Source: Hirudo medicinalis
Lineage: Eukaryota > Annelida > Clitellata > Hirudinida > Hirudinidae
DNA length: 64,000 nucleotides
Direction of reading: 5' to 3'
Assembly: GCA_011800805.1 (NCBI GenBank)
Contig: MPNW01000013.1
Coordinates: 91,973 to 155,972, forward strand
Positions 51,097 to 61,487 of this stretch are shown here, piece by piece. How positions within the stretch are numbered: the first letter of the stretch is position 1; each line of letters opens with the position of its first letter. Both the position numbers and the translations under genes were made by a program. The notes under the pieces are model-generated. The model saw only the letters and a program-made list of their open reading frames with translations. It was not told the origin of the DNA and made no database searches.

Positions 51097-53447
51097 ATGT
51101 CGGTGCGAATGACAAGGCCGGAAAGCAGAGGTAGTACTGCAAAAGGTGGCCCGAATTTCAACGAATTCAGGAGTCCTCGGGTCAACGATTCTCGACTGAC
51201 GAGTTCCCGCTCTCAGTTTTCTGGAAACGAAGAAAACTCCGAGGAAGAACTGGCCACAAAGGCAATTCAGATTCAAACCAAGAGATTCTACATTGACGTG
51301 AAGCAGAACAAAAAGGGAAAATTCATAAAAATCGCTGAGGTTAGTTTCAAAATAACTCTTGTTTATCTACGGTGTTGCTATACTTTGGGCTTGTTGTAAA
51401 CATTGAACTGTCATTCTTCAAATCACGGTTCTTAGTCGTGGCCTGCAATACTGTCAAGGATAAATGAAAATTTTGGTATGCGTAGGTCAGCCAAGTTGGT
51501 CGCAAGAAGCGCCTGGTTCTCTCCATGTCGACAGCGGCAATTTTCAGAGACCAGCTGAGCAACTTCACGGACCATTACTCGACATTGGGTGAGTTGGACG
51601 TGTTTTCTACCGACTCTTAACATTAATTAGAAGTGCTTATGTTGGTAGTCTTGGTTTTTATTTGTTTTGGTTTTATTGTCTTGAAGCATGAATGAATTCT
51701 GTCAGAGGGAAAAGTTATTTGCGTCAATTTTTACGCAGCCATTATGTGAACCTTTTTATAAAGACTGTAATGATGAGTCATTAATACAACTTATCAGCTT
51801 TATGTTAGTGTTGAAATCAAAAGCGCCATTGATATGCTAATGTACTTCACTCCTGTTAATATTAATTAAATCCTTGAAGGTCCCAAAAGTGAGCATGTAC
51901 CCCTGGAGGAGAATGGAACTTTGAAAAGCGAAGTCATCAACAGAGACGAGAGGCGCTACTACTACTTGGACCTCAAGGAAAACTCGAGAGGCAGATACCT
52001 CAGAGTGAGTTTTCATGGTTGGGTGGGGAGATGGTCCAGAAAGAGGGTAGCATCTTAGGGGTTAATTAAGGGGAGAAATGTGGTTGCCTGGAGTTAAGGT
52101 TAAGAATTGCTCCCAAGTTGAATCAAAAAATAAAAATGAAACAGTTAGAAACTGAATTTCTATGATGTTTTCATTAGTTTTAGCTGAGTTATTAATGACC
52201 TTTTCTGAATGATTGATTGATTGATTGAATGAATGAATTAATTAATTAATGATTGATCGAATGATTGAATGAATGATTGATTGATTGATTGACTGATTGA
52301 TTGATTGATTGCATCAGGTATGCATGACTATGCCACTGTCGAAACAAAGATTCCACATCGCCATACCAGCTCAGGGCATGATCGAGATCAGGGACGCCTT
52401 GACTGAACTCCTCAAAGAGTTTGGAACTGAAGAGAGCGAAAGTCATTTTTTGTTGATCATCTTTTTTCTCTCGAATTATTTCTAAACACACACACACACG
52501 CACAAACACACAAACACAAAAACACACACACACATAAATTATATATTTATTGACTCGAATCAGTTATTACAATTTAAACTACTTTCAAAAATACATTCCA
52601 TAAAAATTCTAGCAATTAATAATTTCATTTTATTAAACATTTCTCATCGATTTCAATAGAATTACATGGTAGCAGTTACAACGTTAACAGTAACATTAAA
52701 ATACTAATGATAATATTATAATTATAACGAATCATTCTTAAATATAATTATAGTTAATGTAATTATCCCTATCCTCAGATGAACTGCCCGGTGCAAAGAC
52801 CATGAGAGTGGAGAACAAGTTGTTTTACTTCGACGTCGGTCAGAACAAGAAGGGAACCTTCATGAGAATCTCAGAGGCAAGTCGAGCTTTCCAAAAACAT
52901 GATTCCCACTACCATTGTAACCTTCACAACAGTAACCATACTTTAACAATAGCTGATTATTACTAGGGGTATCCTATATATAAATGTGATGAATTTAGGT
53001 GACCGAACATGATTTGGAACCCTTAGATTTATCAGGTCATGGGTAGATTGCATGAATTAACGCATCATTTCTCATAATCATTTTATTTTTTAAATTTTAT
53101 TTATAATCCCACAATAATTTATTAAGCAGATGGATTTTGCTTTTCTTTTCCAGGTGCGAAACAACTACCGTACGGCAATCACTCTGCCAGAGAGATGCTG
53201 GAACCGCTTCTACGACATCTTCGGTGGTTTCGGTCCTAAACCTATCAAGGAGGAAGACAAGCGAAGTATTCTCTCAAGAAGTGAAGTCCTTCCAGACAAG
53301 CTGGACAAGATCAAGTTGAAGGTCGATAATGAAATCTCTCCCTCTGAGTCTTCCTCCTCCATTGCCTGCACTTCGAGCGTCAATTCGGCCGCTGCCGTTG
53401 ATGCTGTCGAGACGGCACGTGAAGCCATGGCCGTCGTGGGCAAATGA
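51097..53447 (+). CDS. PURA: Purine-rich element binding protein (Pur-alpha type), 6 exons
   Basis: Exons: 51097-51339, 51486-51588, 51880-52004, 52318-52441, 52779-52876 and 53154-53447; 987 nt, 328 residues. It has three PUR repeats: [32 protein letters not shown] and [19 protein letters not shown] (I); [26 protein letters not shown] and [19 protein letters not shown] (II); [20 protein letters not shown] with [20 protein letters not shown] (III). The Ser/Ala-rich tail ends AMAVVGK. PUR proteins bind purine-rich single-stranded DNA and RNA and act in transcription and mRNA transport. Vertebrates have PURA, PURB and PURG; this looks like the single invertebrate member. Intron 5 starts with GC (GAG|GCAAGT), fixed by homology (MRISE|VRNNYR). 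The intron 4 donor (GTCATT) is weak but keeps phase. Confidence 0.95.
52209..52316. repeat. (TGAT)n/(TTGA)n repeat before Pur-alpha exon 4
   Basis: Imperfect tetranucleotide tract running right up to the exon 4 acceptor (GATTGCATCAG), so it replaces the usual polypyrimidine tract. Confidence 0.85.
52484..52535. repeat. (CA)n microsatellite in Pur-alpha intron 4
   Basis: CA repeats with interspersed CAAA units just downstream of exon 4. Confidence 0.85.
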
Positions 53448-53790
53448 TTGTGACGTGACTTCTGAAGAAAGCTTGGGTTTACTTTTGCATTGTGAGCGAG
53501 TTTCGAGTTAAAAATTCCAGGAAGAGGCGCTTGATGAGAATACGAAAAGTTTTGTTTCACTTAGATTAAGGACGGAATGTAGTGTCAAGAATAACGATGT
53601 TGATTTCGGAATTTTCAGTTTTTTGTGGCTCGCTGTGTTACCATCAGAGTGATTGACAGTTTTTTGTCGTTGCATTTCTTTTTGAATGTTTGCTTGCGAC
53701 CAATCATGGCGTCTGTTTAATTTAGTTTGTTTTTGTGAATGTCGCACGTTAGATTGCAAGTACTGCTGTTTGCTGGATTTTGTATGTTTG

Positions 53791-53796
53791 AATAAA
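53791..53796 (+). terminator. Polyadenylation signal of Pur-alpha
   Basis: AATAAA about 345 bases after the stop codon, followed by AAAGGATT. Confidence 0.5.
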
Positions 53797-54128
53797 AGGA
53801 TTAGCTCCAAAAATTGGTCTGAGGTTTTCTTAAAAGTAAAGTAAAACTCTTATTAAATGGCTTGACAAATGTCTAGATTGTATGATACAAACTTGGATGA
53901 AATCTGCGATGTATTTCTCATTGCGATAATTTCCTATTAACAATTTTAAGACATGCTGGATTTATTTAGTTACAATTTACTACATTTTAAAAACGTTAAC
54001 AGATTAAAATTTGTCAGCGTCAATCTGGCTTTTTGGCCAAACTTTGCAAGGGCAACTCGCCTCGTGTTTACCTTTAAAACTAATTTTCGGCGTCACTCGT
54101 GGCAGTATTAAATCTACAGATCACCAAG

Positions 54129-54780
54129 ATGAGCCACTTGTACGATCGCGACAAATTCTTAGATATGTTAAAAGAACAGAGTTTTGAATACGATTTGCAC
54201 GAACACGAAGAGGTAATTGTTTTATCCCTACAGTTATGTCCTGGAAGCATGCAATATCTAATATTTAACAATGTCACTGAATTAAACAGAGTTTAAAACA
54301 TTACAATAAACGGTTTTCTATTTTATTAAATTTCGAAAAAAAAAATCCTAGGTATTCACAGTCGATCAAATGATGCCACTGGTTTCTCATTTGTCGGGCG
54401 TTCACTGCAAAAATCTCTTCTTAAGAGATAAAAAGAAGACAGGATTCTGGCTTCTGTCGGCCAGACACGACACTCCTATAAATCTGAACAATATCTCAAA
54501 ATCTCTTTACATCTCTGGAGGACTGAGACTAGCAGACGAGTCTCAACTGTTCGAGAAGATAGGCGTCAGGCAAGGATGTGTTACGCCTTTCGCTCTACTG
54601 AATGATTCTAAGTCTGAGGTCAAGTTCATCATCGATTCGAGAATATGGGAAGGAGACGAAGACGAAAGAATTTATTTCCACCCCATGATCAACTCTGCTA
54701 CTCTTGGATTGACTAGGCGTGATTTTAAGAGATTCATCACGCAAATTGGACACGAACCCCATTCTGTGGTTTTAGACTGA
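54129..54780 (+). CDS. PRORSD1: Prolyl-tRNA synthetase-associated domain protein 1 (YbaK/ProX-type), 2 exons
   Basis: Exons 54129-54212 and 54352-54780; 513 nt, 170 residues, full family length. Signatures in order: FEYDLHEHEEVFTVDQMMPL (spanning the intron), GVHCKNLFLRDKKKTGFWLL, ARHDTPINLN, GGLRLADESQLFEKIGVRQG, CVTPFALLN, FIIDSRIWEG, and YFHPMINSATLGLTRRDFKR before the end. The family is homologous to trans-editing domains that hydrolyse mischarged prolyl-tRNAs (Ala-tRNA(Pro) type); the conserved lysine in CKNLFL is typical of catalytic members. Cytosolic. Start chosen as the ATG at 54129, 28 codons before a GTAATT donor. Confidence 0.93.
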
Positions 54781-57730
54781 TTCACTTCGAACCATTAATA
54801 ATGGACATAACTGACGTAAATGTAATTATTGATTGTTTAATTCACTACAATTTAGCGGTAGTTCGAGAGTTTCGGGATAGAATTCTAAAAATTGTTCATG
54901 GGCTGTGTTGAAAAGGCATCAACGAGTAATTAGTAATTCAGAATTTTCGTCGAAAGTGAATATTAAATATATGACAGTGTGTTCTCCAATTGCCTTGCAC
55001 TTGAATTTTCATTTCGGAAACAGAAAACACTTGTAGGTTTAGCTTATATTTTTGTTTTACAGCAAAACCACAAAACAATACCACTACTGAATGTTCCAAC
55101 GATAAATAGCAGCGAAAAGAAGGCAATACACGAGGTATTAGAGAAGCCTTATCACGTGTGAAATATTGTTTCAATCTAAGAAACTACGACTGATTGATAT
55201 TAATTCCGATCCAATTTATTCCAGAAAGTGAAGTTCTTGTGGAATCCGGGATTTGACGATCCGCTTTCTCTGTCTACGTTAATTAACTTTTTATTCAATC
55301 AAATCTTCTAACCAGACATCCGATCACAGCGATTATTTCTCGAATTTCGTTAGACTTTCAGTAAGTTGCTAGTTATTTACAAGATCATTAAAATGATGAA
55401 ATAAACAAATCAGAACAAATTTTGTTTGTTTAAACGTTGAACAAGATTTAGTGGTGAGGATTGCAGGAAATGAATGATCAAGAAATTGCAACCAGCGAAT
55501 TTTTCTCCCTTAAAGAAAAATAAAAATTCACGAGGCGCTTGGAGACCAAATTTAATCTGGAGTTAATGCTGAGTTAAGAGACCATCCTAGAAATACGCGT
55601 GAGTTCAGAGAAATTATTGAGACATTGCAATCATTCACACAAAAAAAAATAAAAAGAAAGACATTCCATAAAAAATCAAATTGTTATTAAAAATTGCATA
55701 TCTTTCAACGAGTTTCAACATCAAGGTTTTGATGGACATCAGCTTGGAGCTGCCCTGGAAATAAATTTCATCGTAAAAACATTTAATCATTATTTTGTAA
55801 TTGTTTTAAATCAAAATTAATAAATAATTTCTTTTACAGACTCGATTCAAGACAAATTTCTCAAATCATATTTAATTAAAGTTGGATATGAAAAGGCCTT
55901 TTTTTATGCTTATGCATTCAATCTCACGCTTTGTATTTTTGTTTGAGAGAAAGTTTATTGAACCTCAAAAATCGACGAAGACAGTTAAATGGGAATGTCA
56001 CCAAGGGAACAATTTCATTAGCTTATCATCAAAATTACCAAATTAAATTATTTTTGTTTTAAAAATGTTTTTATTAATTCCAAACTTACAAATCATTACA
56101 ACATAAGACTATTAGAATTGTGCACCCATTGGGACTCTGAGCTCAGTTTCTCAGAAATTCGTAATAGATTATAATGTAGCGTTAATAATGCTTGCTAAAC
56201 GAATTCTGTCGATAAAGGGTTTGATGGCCTTAACAGGTTTCAAAAATAAATTTAATAACTGAATATTATTGAGACGGTCACACGTCGCTGATTCGATTCT
56301 GAAAGAAAAGTGGCCAAAAAGAGGGCGTCTCAACACAGGCTTAATGGGCGTCACGCACAGTTGAAGAATGGAGGAAGTTTGAATATTGAAACCTAAATTT
56401 AATTGAAACCGACATTTTTAAAGTTTTAAAAATGTTTTCTACGAAAATAAATGAACTTCAATAATTTTCCTATAAATTGGGCAAAAATACAAGATCCATT
56501 AAATCATTTATTGATGATGATGATGATGATGATGATGATAATGATAACGATAATGATAATGATTTGAATGATAATGATTTATTAGATGACGACTCAAGGC
56601 AAGCTAACGATTTTTTTAAACTTAAGATAACATTCAGTATTTTCTTAGACCTTAAAATAAAAATTTATTTCTGAAATAGAGGTATGTACAGAAAAAGTCT
56701 CTCAACTCTAATTAATTGAAAAATCGTTCGCTAAATAACATTGATACGAGTCTAAACCCTTGCAGGAATACGCCAACCCACATTTCCAAGTCACCCGCAG
56801 ACTTATTTGCTTACATTTTCATTAAATGCGGTGAACTTTCTGACATTCTTCATGTTATTGTTGCTCAAACAACGATTGCCTTAGCATAACTTTACGCATG
56901 AACGAGTCGCAGAGCTGTCGGTCAGCCCTCGATTGTCGTCAAGTTCCTAAGACCAGTAAGCCACGCCATAGCTGCATGCGGCGCTCACTTTAACTAGAAT
57001 CGTGCTTTAGTTTATGAATAATATTAATAACAATAATGACAGTAATAACAATTGTGACTCTAATAAAGGCTTCAATAATAATAATTATAATAACAATAAT
57101 AATGAAGTTAATTCTACAAGTCACGACGACGATGACGACGACGACAACGACGTTAGTGGTAATAGTAACAATGACTTGATTCTAAAGTCGTGTTAGTTGT
57201 AAACTCATTTTTAAACAGAAATTAACGGGAATTATTAATGGAATTCTTTGTAGGGAGCTCACTTGGAATTCCTTAAGATTTCGACGTCGAAATATATTCA
57301 GAAATATTGTCAATGATTTTGAAGAATAAAAAATTATCATCGTTACATTTATACAGTTACCATTGGTTTAACTGTTCATGTGTAGCTTTCTTAAACATGT
57401 TGTCAGGACGTGAAAAGTAATTTTTTGCGTTTTAACATATTTAATTCCTGTTGTAGTCGCTAGTTTGATATTTTTCCTTAATATTTTCTCCATACCATAG
57501 TGTCTACTTATTGATATTTGGAAGCGTGAAGGAACAAAAAAGTCAGATCGGCCAAAGGATCTTCGAGATTGGTTACCATAAATAATATCAGAGCATTGAA
57601 ATTATGCGGATATGAATAATTTATCAGTATAAACATTAAACCATATGACCTTTCGATCAGGTCAAGATTGTCCTAATAAAAGCTCTTTAAAAAATAGTCA
57701 GAGTTTTAAGACAGACCCACCTTTCTATTC
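54781..57730. other. Intergenic, no gene supported
   Basis: AT-rich sequence with (GAT)n at 56512-56575 and a (GAC)n tract at 57121-57150. A frame at 54979-55161 follows a TTACAG acceptor (QNHKTIPLLNVPTI) but has no recognisable partner and is not called. Confidence 0.5.
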
Positions 57731-60700
57731 TCACTGATCAAACGTAATGGCAAGTTTCTGTCCAAGTGCGTGGTAGTAACCCGTGCCATCGTTGGCTATG
57801 TCATCTTCGTCATCGTGGCTAGTAAAGGTGGGGTTCACATTAACTATGCTACCCCCCAAGCCACCCGTGTTGTAGGCCGATGATCCTTGGAACACGGCCG
57901 ACCCAGCCGTACTTGCCCTGACGTTGGGAGCAAAAGTATAATCATTAAAGGCCAAGGCCATCTTCTGTCCAACGCTCTGGTAGTAAAGGTCGGGATCTTC
58001 AACACCCATTGCAGTTACCCCCGGTACCACCCCGTAGACTCCTCCCATTCTTGGACCGGCCGCTTGGTTTGTCATGGCATTGACCGACGTGAACCTAGAG
58101 TCGCTAAAACCAAGAGAGAGGGGCCTATTATAGGGTACGTAGAAGGTCTGCATGGGTTGAGGTCTGGCCTTTTCCTCTTGCTTAACTTCTCCGGCTTCTG
58201 TGTCTTTCTTCTCAATCGTTGTCTTACTGACGTAAGATGTCGTTTGGAGTCTTCGGCGTTTCCTGCAGCACCACAAACAGAGGACGAGGGTCAGCAGGCC
58301 GAGCAGGAAGATGAGTGCCGGTATGGCCAACAACGGCCAGAGGTTGGTCTCGCAGTACTTGCCGATGTACATGCTCTTACACTTGCAACTGTACTGGCCT
58401 GATGTACTAACTGTACACGAGCCATCATTGGCGCATCTTTGGTCGGGACATAGCCAGTGCTCTGAGATGAAAAGATTTGTTGGGGTTGGAATAATATTTT
58501 AAACATTATTTAAAAGTTTTCCAAAATTTGAAAATTTGAATTCAACCGTCATCTAACGCCTCAACCTCATTTTATTGATTTTTATTAAATAATGCTCAAG
58601 CAAAACTAAACTGTTGATTGGGTGATTGACATTAATTACAAATTAACTATAAATTAATGTCACAAATAAATAGTCATTAAAATAATTATAATAATAATTA
58701 TTATTATAAGCAACCCACCATTCCAAGGAATAAGCTTGTAGTCACTGCAACTCTTGTCAAACACGTTTCCATTTTGATCGACGATTCTGAAGCTACTTTG
58801 GCTCATGATCGCCAGAACCTGGCTGTTGCTCAACCCTTGTCCCGGTCTGATGACGAACTGAAGGACCAATCTCCCTGCAATTGAACGAACGGAATGTTAT
58901 TCCTTTGACAATTCTTCCATTGTAAGTCTTCTTAACCAACCGACCAACTGGCCATCTAGCTTCTTACGACCAATTGTGCAATTTTTCATCAAACACTAGT
59001 CAATACCTACAGGTGAGGCATCTGAGCAATAACTTTCCAGGGCACTTATCCTTCACTTAAAGATCACTTTTGGGCACTAACCGTTGTCAGGGTTTGAAGT
59101 CAGTGTAATCTGGGCTATCCTGTAGGGGTCAAAGTTGGGTCCAAACTGATTGACGATCTGTTGCTGGATGTAGAAGATGTAACTGTCAGTGTTTGCAGGA
59201 GGCGACACGGAATAGTACAGATTGCAGAGCATGAGAAGAACATTTATTGTTTCTGCGTCTACGATCTGGTTTGGGGTGACAGTAGACATGGTTGGTGGAT
59301 ACGGTGGGGTTAGGGTGTTCATAATGAATGCTGAAGTTGTGGTCATTGGTGTTATTGTGGGAGCTAAAGATGATGTTGTAGGAGCTAAAGATGATGTTGT
59401 AGGAGGTAAAGATGATGTTGTAGAAGGTAAGGATGTTGTAGGAGGAATGATGATGGAAGTGGTAGTTGTACCAGTGCTAGGAATTACAAAAAGAGTAGAT
59501 GTGGGAGCAGGAATGGTTGTGGTTGTGGTGGTACTAGTACTTGTACTTGTACTGGTACTGGCACTGGAACTGGAGGGCACTGCAATGAAAGAGGTGGTAG
59601 GGCCATTGATGACAGGAGTAGGGGGTGCAATGGGTGGTGTTGTAGTTGGTAGAGCGAGTCCAATCGTCGTTGTTGTTGATGCTATCGAAAATGCCGGAGT
59701 TGTCGGAGGAAGGGTTGCATTCTGGACCTGGGGATTAGGGGTCGTCCTCAGGGGAATGGTAGGCTGACCACTGAGGGCAGGAGTTGAGGGTAGGGATAAC
59801 GTTGAAGATCGAGCTACAGAATGAATTTTAATAGAATTATTGTTAAATATTTTGTATTTATTATCATTAATTTCATCATTATTACGGTTTCAGAAATGCT
59901 AAAATGTTTTAAATAAGCATCAACGAGTAATTCACACGCTTAGGTTTGAAAACTTTTTAAGGGAAACCAATTGGTAAATACAACTTTCCATACTTTAAAG
60001 ACTACATTGGATAATCTTGTTTCTTTTAATTCATAGTTGGCTTTGAAGTTCAGCTGCTTTTGAGAGAAATTAGCACATGTTTTCGATTCTAGTTTTTGTT
60101 CGCGAACAAAAGTTTGATGTTTTCAATAAAATATTTAGGACGTGGAATTCTTTAAAGCGAAACAAGGAGCTCTACTTTAGTTACATTCTTTAAGGATTTT
60201 TTGTCATCGGTTGGCAATTATCAACAATAATAATATAACGATATTTAAGCATTTTCTAATATCAACACATTGTTTGACTTCCTGGATCGCTATTCAGTTT
60301 ATGGAGATGGAGGTTGTAGTTCTACGATTTGTGTCAACGTGAGGTGTAGAAACAGCTCAGATGAATGTCAGATGTTTGTAAAAAATAAGATTTGTTTTCT
60401 TGACATTTTTGACATTAAATGTGGTTTCCATTGGTTTACTCATTTCTGAATTCTAACGTACTCTGATGTATGTCAATTAATGTCATTTACAAAAAAAAAA
60501 CAATTATTTCAAGTTACTGAACATTCGCAGAGTTAAATCAGTTAAGTTATATTTAAATAATTTTACAAATCAAACATCCATCAAAAATGAATAATAAAGC
60601 AATCATTTCATTACAATGCAGATACGCAATGATTGTAAAGTATTTGTTACCTGGAGTACTTGGTAAACTTCCAGGGGTTGTTGGAAGGCCATCAACGCTT

Positions 60701-61487
60701 CCAGGTGGAGTGTTCGGCAGCTGATCCTGATTTCCAGGTGTGGGCGGGAGGTTATCAACATTGCCAGGCGCAGGAGTCATGGGTAATTGGTCGACATTGA
60801 CAGGAGTTAATTTTCTAGAAATTGTACTCGTGGGAGAACTCGTGGTGGTAGTCGTAGTTGTTGTAGTTGGTGTAGTTGTTGTAGTTGGTGTAGTTGTTGT
60901 GGTAGATGCGGTTGTTGTAGTAGTTGATGCAGTTGCTCTGGTCGTATTTGCAGTTGCTCTGGTCGTATTTGCGATTGCTCTGATTGTAGTTATAGTCGCT
61001 GTGGTAGTTGTGGTGGTCGATGAGCTAGTAGGAAATGGTATTCGGGTTGGAGTGAAGATCACACCTTGGGCTCCTGAAATTTGAAATATTTTACTTCTTC
61101 TTTTGATACTGAAGATAAACGCTGCTCCGAGAAGTGAGGCCAATTCATTTTAATATTAAAAAACAATTATATTAATTTTTATAAAATTATGCTCAAGCAT
61201 TAAATGGCGAATCGATAAATTAAGTCTAAATCAGGAGATTGAAATTAATGGTGAATCAAGTTTCAAACTCACCAATTGTTGATAATACCTGAAATAATGA
61301 AAATCGTTCAGATATGATGATTTCATTTTTATTTTTGTGTTTATATTAAGGAGTTATTCAAATAAATTACTGTTTTACCCAATTATTAATTATTTTAAAA
61401 CTAATTTTGTAGATTACATTTTGCAAATATTTGTCTTACCGTCAAGAAAGATATATAGAACAGGGCCAACTTTGAATAACTCCTCAT
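57731..61487 (-). CDS. Mucin-like SEA-EGF single-pass membrane protein, 6 exons
   Basis: Exons: 61440-61487, 61273-61288, 60651-61073, 59082-59813, 58719-58874 and 57731-58461; 2106 nt, 701 residues. The signal peptide (MRSYSKLALFYISFLT, then VLSTIGAQG) is split by a 16-base micro-exon. Then about 370 residues of Thr/Ser/Pro-rich, mucin-type sequence, including GNVDNLPPTPGNQDQLP-type and SSLAPTT repeats. Next come a SEA-like module (FYIQQQIVNQFGPNFDPYRI, NGRLVLQFVIRPGQGLSNSQ), an EGF domain (WLCPDQRCANDGSC, QYSCKCKSMYIGKYC) and one membrane helix (LWPLLAIPALIFLLGLLTLV). The cytosolic tail repeats a motif: YYQSVGQKMALAFND and YYHALGQKLAITFDQ at the end. The layout is that of membrane mucins: a heavily O-glycosylated cell-surface protein, perhaps with signalling through the repeated tail. 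Confidence 0.85.

Noticed and set aside
59222..59767. Plus-strand Val/Gly-rich open frame opposite the mucin-like exon
   Set aside because: Shadow of the Thr/Pro-rich mucin repeat; the minus strand has signal peptide, SEA, EGF and membrane parts in phase.
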